This document shows positions 35,444 to 44,355 of a stretch of DNA of 64,000 nt, one piece after another. The stretch spans positions 251,501 through 315,500 of the forward strand of contig JADJXL010000016.1 of assembly GCA_016715885.1 (NCBI GenBank), given 5' to 3'. The DNA is from Polyangiaceae bacterium. Its GTDB lineage: Bacteria; Myxococcota_A; Polyangia; Polyangiales; Polyangiaceae. Below the pieces are notes generated by a model. The model saw nothing but the letters and a program-made list of their open reading frames with translations. It was not told where the DNA came from and did no database searches. Positions within the stretch are counted from its first letter, which is position 1. Every line of letters starts with the position of its first letter. A program made the translations under genes and the position numbers.

Positions 35444-36085
35444 CTACAACTTGCGCGCGAGCATCATGCCGTCGCGTACGGACAACAAAACATTCTGGAC
35501 GCGAGCATCGGCAGTCACCGCGTCGTTGAAACGCGTGATGGCGATATCCGACGGTGCAACCGGAGCCAGCACGCGGCCGCTCCAAAGCGTGTTGTCCGCG
35601 ACGAGCAGTCCGCCCTTCCGCAGCATGGGTAGTACGAGCTCGTAATAATCGACGTACCGCTCTTTGTCGGCGTCCAAGAACACGAGATCGAACGGCTCCG
35701 TCGTGGGGAGCGCTCGCAGCGACGTCAAGGCATCGCCAAGCACGATGCGAATTTTCTTTCCATATGAAACTCGATCGAAAAACGATTGCGCAATACGCGT
35801 CGCTTCGGGATCGATGTCGAGCGTGACGAGCTCTCCATCGTCGGGCAGCGCTCGCGCCATGCACAGTGCCGAATAGCCCGTGAACGTTCCGATCTCCAAA
35901 ACCCGGCGCGCTCCCATCAGCGCGCAGAGCATCTCGAGAAACGTCCCTTCGACGCGCCCCACCTGCATGTGAGGAGACTTCATCGAGCCGTACGTCACCG
36001 TGCGCAACTCGTCGAAGATCTCGGGACGAGGTTGGGTGTGGGCTTCGACGTACGCATCGAGTCCCGGTAGTACGATGTCCGTCAT
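35444..36085 (-). CDS. SAM-dependent O-methyltransferase (COMT-like)
   Basis: The 213-residue product has the class I methyltransferase fold of the bacterial COMT family. SAM-binding motif I is VLEIGTFTGYSALCMA, followed by ELVTLDIDPEAT and the Asp-rich motif VFLDADKERYVDYYE. The metal-binding residues of the family are in FLDADK and VADNTLWSGRV. The substrate is likely a catechol-like molecule, but is not known. The long upstream reading frame (to 36646) is a shadow of the Ser-rich protein on the other strand. ATG at 36085 is chosen because the sequence before it is unlike the family. Confidence 0.88.
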   Translation of the reverse strand: MTDIVLPGLDAYVEAHTQPRPEIFDELRTVTYGSMKSPHMQVGRVEGTFLEMLCALMGARRVLEIGTFTGYSALCMARALPDDGELVTLDIDPEATRIAQSFFDRVSYGKKIRIVLGDALTSLRALPTTEPFDLVFLDADKERYVDYYELVLPMLRKGGLLVADNTLWSGRVLAPVAPSDIAITRFNDAVTADARVQNVLLSVRDGMMLARKL

Positions 36086-36266
36086 GATGTCCCGCCTTCG
36101 TGTTGGATTTCGCGTCGAGCCTACCACCTTGATTCGTCTGGGTCGGGTGTGACGCACGATGCGTTGCGTCTCTTGTTCCAGCAGTGCCAGGATCGAACGA
36201 GTCCTTTCCCTTCGCGCATAAACGGGGGAAGATCCCCTTCGTGACGTTCGTGTGATGGAGGGTAGC

Positions 36267-36926
36267 GTGAGCACCAAGAGGCTTGGCTTTGCAGCACTCG
36301 TGCTTGGGTTTGTCGGCGCATGCGCAACCCCGACGGGCCCCGGCTTCAACCAGAACAATGGCGCTGGTGGAGAAGGTGGTGAAGGCGGAGAAGGGGGAGA
36401 GGGTGGCATGTCCAGCGGCATGGGTGGCGCTGGCGTGTCGAGCAGTTCGTCGAGCGGCGGAGTGTCGAGTAGCTCGTCGAGTGCAAGCTCATCGAGCAGC
36501 AGCTCATCGAGCAGCAGTGCATCGAGCAGCAGCTCATCGAGCAGCAGTTCCGGCGGCCCCATGTGTGGACCTTCCGAGCACCTGTGTTCGGGCATCTGCG
36601 CCCCCAACTCGCCCGAAACGGGATGCTTCACTTCGCAAACGTGCACGCCGTGTCCGCAAGTTCAGAACGGTGTGCCGACCTGCTCCGCGCAAGGCATTTG
36701 CGACGTGAGCTGCAACTCGGGGTACCAAAAGCTCGGCAATGTGTGCACCTGCTCGGCTGCTTGTTGTCAAAACGCCGATTGTCCTTCCGGACAAACCTGT
36801 ATGGGCGGCACGTGCTCGGGTGGCGGTGGTACGTGTGACCCGTTCGCGTGCACCGCAAGCTGCATCATTCAAATGAAAATCGGCACGTGCATTGGCGACA
36901 TGTGCATATGTGTCACGCCGCCCTGA
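36267..36926 (+). CDS. Serine-repeat, cysteine-rich lipoprotein
   Basis: The 219-residue product starts at a GTG with GGAGGG upstream. The signal carries lipobox VGAC (Cys19). A Gly/Glu block (GGEGGEGGEGGEGG) and a long run of Ser (about 50 residues, with Ala and Gly) form a flexible stalk. The C-terminal ~120 residues are Cys-rich (about 20 Cys) with CGPSEHLCSGIC, CTPCPQVQNG, SAACCQNADCPSG and CVTPP. Such modules bind other surface proteins or form disulphide-knitted domains. The stalk-plus-Cys-rich design is common in myxobacterial cell-surface lipoproteins. No catalytic role can be seen. Confidence 0.8.
   Translation: MSTKRLGFAALVLGFVGACATPTGPGFNQNNGAGGEGGEGGEGGEGGMSSGMGGAGVSSSSSSGGVSSSSSSASSSSSSSSSSSASSSSSSSSSSGGPMCGPSEHLCSGICAPNSPETGCFTSQTCTPCPQVQNGVPTCSAQGICDVSCNSGYQKLGNVCTCSAACCQNADCPSGQTCMGGTCSGGGGTCDPFACTASCIIQMKIGTCIGDMCICVTPP
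36486..36545 (+). repeat. Four tandem 15-bp repeats encoding poly-Ser
   Basis: Four copies of a 15-bp unit (AGCTCATCGAGCAGC; the third reads AGTGCATCGAGCAGC) lie head to tail inside the stalk of the Ser-rich lipoprotein. Each unit encodes five residues, mostly Ser. The perfect DNA conservation suggests recent unit duplication and possible copy-number variation of the stalk. Confidence 0.8.
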
Positions 36927-37098
36927 GATGTCGTTTGTCCAGGAAATCGAATCGAGCAAGTATCCGACATTGTCGTTCGTGGTTCTCGTGACGGATCCGT
37001 ACAGACGGCTCGTCCCCTGAGTGCACTGCCGCTTCTCGCGGTTTTGTTTGCAGAAAGTCGCCCTTGCCGCCTGCGCATGCCATGCTGCGTCCCGCGGC

Positions 37099-37806
37099 AT
37101 GATTTCGCACCAGACCCCTTATTTCATCGTCCACTCGGATGGTGCGGGCTTCGTCGTCCGCGTCCAAAGGACCGGACTCGAGTTTCCCGATATCGCGACG
37201 ATGGAGCGCGACATGGACGCGATTATCGTCGCTCTCGATCGCCTCGGACGCGATCGCAAGGGCCTTTGCATCGATTGGCGCGAAGGGCCGTTGCGCAACG
37301 ACACTCCATTCGAGGACACCATTCGACGCACGATTCCTCGTATGGTCCGCGGTTATCGAGCTGTCGCGGTGATCGCCAGGTCCGCCGTTGGAGCGTTGCA
37401 AGTCAAGCGCCTCTTTCGCGAAGCGAGTTTCGTGGGCGAGGTGTTTCAGGACGAATCCGAGGCGCTGGATTATTTGCGTGGTTCGGCAGGTGTGATGTCG
37501 CGTCGTCCCACGCCCATTCCTCCTGGCGAGCGGTCGGTCCCGACGAATGCACGCGGCGACAGAATGTCCACGGCGCAGTTGCAGGCAATCGAACGAGTGT
37601 CTGCCACGGCTGGTGCGCGTACTGAAAGGCATTCGTCGCTTCCTCCGATGCCTTCCGAGCGTCCGAATGCGCAATCGGCGGGGCGTGATCGAATGTCGAC
37701 GGTGCCGCCGCAGCCGGCCGAGCGTATATCGCAGCTTCCGAATCCCGAAGACCGGCCTTCGTCTCTGCCGCTTCCGCCGCCTGCTCGACCGCCTCGAACG
37801 CACTGA
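37099..37806 (+). CDS. Small alpha/beta domain with proline-rich tail
   Basis: The 235-residue product has an N-terminal ~120-residue alpha/beta part (MISHQTPYFIVHSDGAGFVV; DMDAIIVALDRLGRDRKGL; VAVIARSAVGALQVKRLF) whose strand-helix pattern resembles STAS-like or other small regulatory folds. It has no recognised motif or catalytic residues. The C-terminal ~110 residues are low-complexity, with repeated Pro-rich segments and similar RMSTAQLQAIERVSAT / RMSTVPPQPAERISQL units. The ATG at 37099 gives the best start; an upstream ATG at 37021 would add 26 odd residues. It is transcribed with the epimerase gene 51 bases downstream. Function unknown. Confidence 0.65.
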   Translation: MISHQTPYFIVHSDGAGFVVRVQRTGLEFPDIATMERDMDAIIVALDRLGRDRKGLCIDWREGPLRNDTPFEDTIRRTIPRMVRGYRAVAVIARSAVGALQVKRLFREASFVGEVFQDESEALDYLRGSAGVMSRRPTPIPPGERSVPTNARGDRMSTAQLQAIERVSATAGARTERHSSLPPMPSERPNAQSAGRDRMSTVPPQPAERISQLPNPEDRPSSLPLPPPARPPRTH

Positions 37807-37857
37807 GCGGCCCAACCGAGTAGCAGGTTGGGGGCAGCCTATGGCACGCTGGCCTCG

Positions 37858-38880
37858 ATGAAGATCGCGGCGACGGGAATCACCAGCAGTGTCGGCAGGC
37901 GCCTTTGCGAGATCGCGCGGGAACGTGGCGACGAAATCACCGGACTCGTGCGTGATCCGAATCGGCTCGACGCAAGGAGTCTCGAGCGCCTCGGCGTGCG
38001 CATCGTTGCGGGGGACGTGTGTGACGCACGGGCCGTCGCCGAAGTTGCGCGTGGAGCGGATGTGCTCGTGCATGCGGCAGCGGCCGTTGGAGACGGCGTC
38101 GATCCTGCGGAGATGCAGCGGGTGAACGTCGACGGAACGCGTGTCGTCATCGAAGCCGCGGCCGAAGCTCGCGTGGCGCATGTCGTGTACCTCTCGTCGA
38201 CGGCGGTTTATGGCCGTCCGGATCGCGGTCGAGTGACGGAGGCGTGGCCAACGCGTCTCATTGGAATGCCTTACGAAGACACGAAAGCCCTAGCCGAGCG
38301 AATTGCGTTCGAGCGCGGGCGCGAGCTGGGTTTGTCCGTGGTCGCCATTCGCCCGCCGATCATTTACGGACCTTATGATCGAAACTTCATGCCTCGAGCG
38401 CTCTCGATGTTGAAGCGTCGTATGGTTCTTTTGATCGATGGCGGTCGAGCGCCGCTCAACCTGGTGTGGGTCGATCACGTGATCGACGTCGTGCTTGCTG
38501 CAGCGGCGCGGCGAGATCTGGGTGGCGAAGCGTTCAACGTGATGGACCAAGTCGACGAGCGACCGCCGAGTGTACGGGAGGTTTTCGAGACGATTGCGAG
38601 AGCGGCCGAGCTTCCGCCACCGCGAATTCGGCTGCCGTATTCAGCGGCGATGGCATTGGCAAAAACGCTCGAATGGGGATATTCCGCCGCAAAATCCAAA
38701 AAGACGCCACCGTTTACTCCATTCGTCGTTAAAATTCTGACGCGCGACGTCATCTATGATTCGTCGAAAGCGGCGGCCGAATTGGGTTTTACGCCGCGAA
38801 TGACGTCACTCGCCGGAGTTGCTCGTTTCGCGGCGCTCTTGGGTGGCATTACCAGCCCGCACGACCGTTCCAAAGGCTGA
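37858..38880 (+). CDS. NAD(P)-dependent epimerase/dehydratase (extended SDR)
   Basis: The 340-residue product has the extended-SDR Rossmann fold. The nucleotide motif is TGITSSVG in place of TGGTGFIG, so the last Gly is kept but the middle ones are altered. LSSTAVYGR contains the catalytic Ser, and YEDTK the Tyr/Lys of the YxxxK motif. The C-terminal region has RPPIIYGPYD and LNLVWVDHVIDVVLAAA, typical of NDP-sugar epimerases or 3-beta-HSD-like dehydratases. The substrate is unknown; the weak nucleotide motif argues against simple transfer of a sugar annotation. Its 3' end is next to the dispersed repeat at 38911. Confidence 0.85.
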   Translation: MKIAATGITSSVGRRLCEIARERGDEITGLVRDPNRLDARSLERLGVRIVAGDVCDARAVAEVARGADVLVHAAAAVGDGVDPAEMQRVNVDGTRVVIEAAAEARVAHVVYLSSTAVYGRPDRGRVTEAWPTRLIGMPYEDTKALAERIAFERGRELGLSVVAIRPPIIYGPYDRNFMPRALSMLKRRMVLLIDGGRAPLNLVWVDHVIDVVLAAAARRDLGGEAFNVMDQVDERPPSVREVFETIARAAELPPPRIRLPYSAAMALAKTLEWGYSAAKSKKTPPFTPFVVKILTRDVIYDSSKAAAELGFTPRMTSLAGVARFAALLGGITSPHDRSKG

Positions 38881-38910
38881 ATCTCGTTGCGTGTTTAGAA
38901 GAAGGTAGAT

Positions 38911-38992
38911 CGGGGGGTATGGGGGGGCCGAGCCTCGCGTAGCGCGCGTCCCACGCGCGCGAAGCGAGCGCGCAAATCCTGGCCCGGATTCA
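38911..38992. repeat. Dispersed intergenic repeat, copy 1 (convergent 3' ends)
   Basis: The core 38931-38992 (62 bases) matches 48804-48865 at 58 of 62 positions. It contains a perfect hairpin, GCGCGCGT (38942-38949), loop CCC, ACGCGCGC (38953-38960). Its right end is the stop codon (TCA on the plus strand, 38990-38992) of the flippase-like gene on the minus strand. A G-rich stretch (38911-38930) precedes the core. It lies between convergent genes, so a bidirectional terminator function is possible. Confidence 0.75.
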
Positions 38993-39976
38993 ACCTGATT
39001 GCTCTCCAGGGGGCGCTTCGGCGTTCACATCCGTCAAGCGCATGGGCAAAAGGCGGAGCAATGCCAACGCGAAGATGATATCGACGAGCGTAATGGCAAT
39101 GCCCCAAGCCGTCGTGCATGCGGCAATCGCTGCCAATCGATCGGCCGACGTTGGATGCGGCGCGTATTGCTCGAAAAACGTCGCTGCGAGCACGTCGCGC
39201 GTGCCGAAACCTTGCGGCGTGAGCGGCAGCGTGACCGCCACCATCACAATCGGCACATACGTGAACGCCGCTTCGACCGGAATGCGGACGTCGAAAAACC
39301 AAAATGGGAGCCACGTGCCCAGAAAGAGCACGGCAAGGTGCGGCAATCGAGCCACGAGCGCGCGGAGATGACCCGTGACACCAGCCTCGAAGAGCGGAGC
39401 CAAAAGGCGTATTCGCACGAGAGGCGCCGGGCGCAATGCGAGAACGACGAGATACACGATGCCTGCGCCGAGCGGCAGCGCAAGCCACACCATTGGTTTT
39501 CCCACGAGAAGAATGGCCACACATGCAAGCCCCAAAATGCAACCCATCCAGGATGCATAAACGAGCAGCGTTGCCCCCGCGACGCGCGCCAGCGGAGCGC
39601 CATGAATGCGCGAAAGAGCCAACGTAATGAATGCTTGACCGAGGTGGTGATTCAAAATCGACGGCAGATACGAAGCGCCGCGCAAAATGAAAAAATCACG
39701 AAATCGAATGTTCGCCACGGATGCTCGATAAATGAGCACCGTTGCCAAGCTGTCGGCAGCGCAAAGGCCAACCACGAAAAGAATGACTGCCGGGAAAAAG
39801 AACGGCGACGAAACCCGCTTCAGATGCCCGAGAAAAGCATGCAAATCGAGCCGCGACAGGACGAAGCCGACGAGCCCCAGCGCGACGACGAACGGCAGTA
39901 TGGTGCGCCAAACGCGCCGACGCGCGCTCGTGCCCGAAGAAGATACTGCTGGACTTGACGTTGAAGCTTCAGCCAT
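38990..39976 (-). CDS. Lysylphosphatidylglycerol synthase TM region / flippase-like membrane protein
   Basis: The 328-residue membrane protein has about eight hydrophobic helices and matches the UPF0104/LPG_synthase_TM family. Features are ILRGASYLPSILNHHLGQAF and TPQGFGTRDVLAATFF (the family's P-x-G-[IF]-G-x-R-[DE] motif). Members resemble the membrane domain of MprF, which flips aminoacyl lipids, and other lipid flippases. No aminoacyltransferase domain is present, so the transported lipid is unknown. ATG at 39976 is chosen; the open frame runs on to 40210 in a basic, low-complexity stretch. Its stop codon is the right end of dispersed repeat copy 1. Confidence 0.82.
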   Translation of the reverse strand: MAEASTSSPAVSSSGTSARRRVWRTILPFVVALGLVGFVLSRLDLHAFLGHLKRVSSPFFFPAVILFVVGLCAADSLATVLIYRASVANIRFRDFFILRGASYLPSILNHHLGQAFITLALSRIHGAPLARVAGATLLVYASWMGCILGLACVAILLVGKPMVWLALPLGAGIVYLVVLALRPAPLVRIRLLAPLFEAGVTGHLRALVARLPHLAVLFLGTWLPFWFFDVRIPVEAAFTYVPIVMVAVTLPLTPQGFGTRDVLAATFFEQYAPHPTSADRLAAIAACTTAWGIAITLVDIIFALALLRLLPMRLTDVNAEAPPGEQSG

Positions 39977-40020
39977 CGCGCGGGGGACCGTAGCAGAAAA
40001 GCAAGCCAGAGAAATCGCAG

Positions 40021-42063
40021 TCAGCGACCGTGCGACGCCGCAACCGCGACGTTCCTCTTGCGGCTGAGGCGCGCTACGGCCGTCACGAGCGTCGCCGGAT
40101 CGATCGGTTTGGTCAGATGCTCGGTAAATCCAGCATCGAACGCACGCTCCCGATCCTCGCTGCGCGCGAACGCCGTCAGCGCCACCGCGGGCACCGGCAA
40201 CTCGTTGCACGACGCTTCTCGCGAACGCAGCTCACGCACGAGCGCATAACCGTCCATGCCCGGCATGCCGACGTCACTGACGAGCACGTCCGGTCGCGCC
40301 TCGTCGATGACCGCAAGCGCCTCGGCCGCCGATGCCGCGCTCACCACCTCCGCCGACGATTCCTCGAGGACGCGCTGCACGAATTCACGCGTGTCGCTTT
40401 CGTCCTCGACCAGCAAAACGCGCACGCCTCCCAGCATCGTGCCTTCCGCTGCCGCCTTCGACGATTCTGCTCCTGCGCCAAGCACTCGCTCTGGCTTCGA
40501 TGCGAGCGGCAGCTCGACCGTGAACGTCGACCCACGTCCCAGTCCTGCACTCTCGGCGCGCACGCGTCCGCCGTGAAGCTCGGCCAAGTGCTTGACGATC
40601 GCCAGGCCCAAGCCCAGGCCTCCGTGCTTGCGCGATGCCGCGGTGCCTTCTTGCTGTCGAAAGCGCGTGAAAAGATGAGGCAAGAACTCAGGCGAAATGC
40701 CTTCGCCGGTATCGCGAACGATGATGTGCGCCCACCCGTCTCGCGCTTCCACCCGCACTTCGACCGTGCCGTCGCGTGGCGTGAACTTGATCGCGTTCGA
40801 AACGAGGTTCCACACGATCTGCTCGACACGCGCGGGATCACCGACCAACGGCTCGTCGATCGGTGAAATGTGCGTGTTCAGCCGAACCCCTTTCGCTTGA
40901 GCCACCGGCCGAACCGTTTCGACGGCGGTCGACGTGACAGCACCAAGATCGATCGGCGAAGTTTCAAGTCGTAGTTTGCCGGTGACGATGCGTCCCACAT
41001 CGAGAAGATCGGCAACGAGCTGCGTGAGCGTGCGCGCGTTTCGTTCGATGATGGTCAAGCCTCGATCGAGTTTGTCCGGGTCACGCTGCGGACGCTTCAG
41101 GATCTGAACCCAGCCAAGAATGGCCGTCAGCGGTGTGCGCAACTCGTGGGAGATCGTCGCGACAAACTCGTCCTTCATGCGGTTCAGCCGCTCCGCTTCC
41201 GATCTCGCTGCACGCTCGCTTTCTTCCGCGCGTTTGCGATCGGTGATGTCGATGTTGATTCCGTGCAGACGCGTTGGACGTCCCCGTTCATCACGATCGA
41301 TCCGCCCCAGCCTCAGGATCCAACGCTCACCTTTTCGTGGATGAAGAATCCGAAACTCGGTGCGGTAGAGGTCCTGTCGACTCGGCTGGAGGAGCTGCTG
41401 CACTTGAGCTTCCTGCGCGGCTCGGTCGTCCTGCAACAACGTGTCGAGCCAATCGCGAAGACTCGTGATCGACGTCGTCTCTGGATCCAGCCCGTAGAGC
41501 GCGTAGTTCGTCTTCGACCAGACCAGTTTGTCGCGGATGACATCCCAGTCCCACGTACCGGCGCCCGCCGCATCGAGGGTCAACTCCATGCGAGCGTTGG
41601 CTTCGCGCAGCAACGCTTCTCGCGCAGCAACCCGCCGCTCGGCCTCGACCGTGCGTGCGATCTCGCTGTGCATCCTTCCGCTGACGCCACTGATGACGAG
41701 GCCGATCAAAACGAACAGGACGATTCGAGCGACGTCGTCAGAAATAGTCGAGTCAAACTGCGGCTCGATGAAGAAGTACGTACCCACTACGGTACTGAAG
41801 AGCGTTGCCAGCACACCGACCCAAAAGCCGCCGAGTGCCGCGCAGATCGTCACTGGAAGGACAAACGCTACCAGTGGCGACGTTTCCCGCAGTAGGTCCT
41901 GAAACGCCATGCGCAGCAGCACGGTTGCTGCGACGCACGCGACCACCAACAGCACTCCACCGCGCGAGAGCCTCCAAAAGGTTCGCTTGGGTGTCGTTCC
42001 GTCCTCTCCACGATCGAGAAACCCGATCATTTCTTGGCGTTCATAGTGCCACTCCGTGAGCAT
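40021..42063 (-). CDS. Hybrid sensor histidine kinase/response regulator
   Basis: The 680-residue protein has four transmembrane helices (residues ~30-135) of the KdpD-like DUF4118 type (FVLPVTICAALGGFWVGVLA, YFFIEPQFDSTISD), with a PAS domain (~165-285, GTWDWDVIRDKLVWS), then HisKA with the phosphorylated His in ISHELRTPLTAIL. The HATPase_c follows (NLVSNAIKFTP, DTGEGISPEF, GLGLGLAIVKHL), and a C-terminal receiver domain (VLLVEDESDTREFV; phosphoacceptor Asp in VSDVGMPGMDGY; Lys in HLTKPIDP). It should sense a membrane or small-molecule signal and pass phosphate to an external Hpt or another receiver. No output domain or partner gene is in the window. Confidence 0.92.
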   Translation of the reverse strand: MLTEWHYERQEMIGFLDRGEDGTTPKRTFWRLSRGGVLLVVACVAATVLLRMAFQDLLRETSPLVAFVLPVTICAALGGFWVGVLATLFSTVVGTYFFIEPQFDSTISDDVARIVLFVLIGLVISGVSGRMHSEIARTVEAERRVAAREALLREANARMELTLDAAGAGTWDWDVIRDKLVWSKTNYALYGLDPETTSITSLRDWLDTLLQDDRAAQEAQVQQLLQPSRQDLYRTEFRILHPRKGERWILRLGRIDRDERGRPTRLHGINIDITDRKRAEESERAARSEAERLNRMKDEFVATISHELRTPLTAILGWVQILKRPQRDPDKLDRGLTIIERNARTLTQLVADLLDVGRIVTGKLRLETSPIDLGAVTSTAVETVRPVAQAKGVRLNTHISPIDEPLVGDPARVEQIVWNLVSNAIKFTPRDGTVEVRVEARDGWAHIIVRDTGEGISPEFLPHLFTRFRQQEGTAASRKHGGLGLGLAIVKHLAELHGGRVRAESAGLGRGSTFTVELPLASKPERVLGAGAESSKAAAEGTMLGGVRVLLVEDESDTREFVQRVLEESSAEVVSAASAAEALAVIDEARPDVLVSDVGMPGMDGYALVRELRSREASCNELPVPAVALTAFARSEDRERAFDAGFTEHLTKPIDPATLVTAVARLSRKRNVAVAASHGR

Positions 42064-42134
42064 GAAAGCCGCTCGGTCTCAATCCGATCGCATTGTTTCG
42101 AGTTCGGATCAATCAGGACCGGACGAACTCGACT

Positions 42135-44174
42135 TCATTGTGGGACTCGACGCAACGAACGAGCGTCGCAACGAAGCAGACGTGCTGATGGAGCGGTGAG
42201 GAGAACGTCACAACGAGCGAGCTCGTCATGCACTTCTGCCAAGACGAATGCATCGCGTTCGATGACGAGCGCAGGTCCTTCATCAAGTGCCGCACGCAAT
42301 GCTACTCGTGCATCGGCACCAGACGTTTCGTCGAGAGAATGCGAATGGGCTAGCGAGAGCACGCGTCGTCGTGACGCTCGCAAAACAAACTCGCCCGATT
42401 GCTCGACATCGGGCCACATCGCCTGTCCGCCCGCCGCTCGCTCGATGTAGTACGCCAAGAGCGTTGCATCGTAGTGCGCCACGACGACGATCCGCGACTC
42501 CGATCGTTCGAGCGCAAACGATGCGAAACGCGGCATGAATGCATCGGTGTCCGGCAGATACGCAAGGCCCGCCCCGGGCAGAGACCCGCGCGCGAAGACC
42601 AAGAGAATCGCCCCGCAAACCAAGACCCATGCACGCTTTGCACGGCCGCGTGCGGACGGGCCCAGTGCCAGCGCAAGCGACAAGGCAGGGACGATCGCAA
42701 CGAGATAATACGGCTGAACGCGCGCGAATTGTGAGGCGAGTGCGATGCCGAGCGCCGTCGTGATCGTCACGCCAAACGCAACGAGAGACGCTCCATCACG
42801 CCGGAAGAGCCACGCAGCGATCGCCACGAACGTTGCAGCACAAATGGTTGTAGCTCCAACGGATGCGGAGGCTTGCGTCACGAGCTCCGACAAGGTTTCC
42901 ACGGGCGAGCGCTGTCCCCAGGCGAGTCCAGGAAAACTCGCTGCAACCGAGCGCGCACCGTGATCTCGAAGGATCGTCCATGCACCAAGTACCAGCGCGG
43001 GCGATCCCGCTACGGCGCCCAGACCTAGCGCAACAAGGGTGTCCTTGCGCAACGTGCGCGTCGCAGCGAGCGTCACGACGATGCCGAGGATCACGAGCGG
43101 CGCGAGGTAATACGTCCACGCAAGAAGGGCGATCACGAGGGCGAGTGATCGCTTCACATGGATGGACGCTGAGCTCGACAGCCGCACGGAGAGCGCAACG
43201 GCTGCGATGACGAGCAATGCGAAGAAGGGGATTTCGCTGACTTCACGCGAACGCCTCACGAGCTCGGGGCTGATGGTGACGATGAGCCCGCACAAGGCGC
43301 TCGATGGGCCCGCGCGCCGTCGAACGAGACGTGCTCCCCAGATGATCGCCGGTCCGATGAGCGCGCCTGAAATGGCCGCTGGAAGCCGAGCGATCGTCTC
43401 GGTTTGTCCAAAGAAACCAGCCACATGAAGCACGACGAACCACAAGGGCGGATGTCGGTCTTCGAGCCCTTTGCCCGTCAGGATTTCACCGAGCGGGAGT
43501 TGTCCCGTGAAGAAACGCTGCACGTCTTGATCGTGGGTGAACGGTAGATCGAGGTGCGGCAGACGCAGGCCCAGGCCAAGACAGAAAAGCAGGGCAGCAG
43601 CCAGAGCATCACCATGACGAGGTAGCGATGCGACAAACCCTAGCGCCGTCGCCACGAGCAGCACGATGAGTGCTCCACGCAATCCAGCTGCACGCTCGAA
43701 CGCGCGTGTCATCCACGGCGGAGACGGTTCGGCTTCGAGAGGGATGGACGAGACACTGCCGAGACCATGATCGTTTGCTCTCAAATGAATTGCGATCGCT
43801 TCGGTGACGGCTTCGAGATCTTCGTTCGATGCAGCGGATCTCGGCGTTTCATAAGCCACCCCGAAATTCGTGGTCTCGCGAATTCCCGGCCACTGCCCCT
43901 TGTCGACGATGTGCACTTCGATGCGGCCGGGCGGCCCGTGTGTCGCGTCGTCTCGACGAGCCGTGAAGACCACGTCGCGCTCTTCACCGCGGCGTGGTGA
44001 CGACAGGTAATAGCCACGCGTGATGTGCCCGCCCGGTACGAGTGGCAGCATGAGCTCTTCCCACGTCGCCGAGCGAGGCTTCGCGGCATCGGGCCAAAGC
44101 AGGATCGTGGCTGCGACGAGCGCGAACATCGCAAACAGTACACGTCGCCAGGTCGTCGACGCCGAAGGTGTCAC
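42135..44174 (-). CDS. GT39-like membrane glycosyltransferase
   Basis: The 679-residue protein has a signal-like N-terminal helix, a soluble ~150-residue domain and then about ten to eleven transmembrane helices (~180-560). The motif DLPFTHDQD contains the Asp of the GT39/ArnT family (DxxxxxDE region), and HPPLWFVVLHVAGF follows, as in dolichyl-phosphate mannosyl transferase-like enzymes. A soluble C-terminal part (residues ~575-679) contains FALERSESRIVVVAHYDAT. It should transfer a sugar from a polyprenyl-phosphate donor to a lipid or protein in the periplasm. The acceptor is unknown. Confidence 0.75.
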   Translation of the reverse strand: MTPSASTTWRRVLFAMFALVAATILLWPDAAKPRSATWEELMLPLVPGGHITRGYYLSSPRRGEERDVVFTARRDDATHGPPGRIEVHIVDKGQWPGIRETTNFGVAYETPRSAASNEDLEAVTEAIAIHLRANDHGLGSVSSIPLEAEPSPPWMTRAFERAAGLRGALIVLLVATALGFVASLPRHGDALAAALLFCLGLGLRLPHLDLPFTHDQDVQRFFTGQLPLGEILTGKGLEDRHPPLWFVVLHVAGFFGQTETIARLPAAISGALIGPAIIWGARLVRRRAGPSSALCGLIVTISPELVRRSREVSEIPFFALLVIAAVALSVRLSSSASIHVKRSLALVIALLAWTYYLAPLVILGIVVTLAATRTLRKDTLVALGLGAVAGSPALVLGAWTILRDHGARSVAASFPGLAWGQRSPVETLSELVTQASASVGATTICAATFVAIAAWLFRRDGASLVAFGVTITTALGIALASQFARVQPYYLVAIVPALSLALALGPSARGRAKRAWVLVCGAILLVFARGSLPGAGLAYLPDTDAFMPRFASFALERSESRIVVVAHYDATLLAYYIERAAGGQAMWPDVEQSGEFVLRASRRRVLSLAHSHSLDETSGADARVALRAALDEGPALVIERDAFVLAEVHDELARCDVLLTAPSARLLRCDARSLRRVPQ

Positions 44175-44355
44175 ATGTGGGACGTTACCGAGAGCGCCAC
44201 GAACTTGGCAGTCGAGGTTGCTCGATGGTGCGCGAACAGGCGCGCTCGGCCAGCAAACCGCAGTAGCTCATGCAAAGCGGCGCTCTATACTTTGGACGGT
44301 GTCGACAGGTTCTCCCCCGAGTGACCTCGTCAAAAAGACGAGCAGTCGTGAGCGC

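Noticed and set aside
36086..36646. 187-residue extension of the O-methyltransferase.
   Set aside because: It is antisense to the Ser-repeat stalk (LLLDELLLDELL pattern) and unlike any methyltransferase N-terminus.
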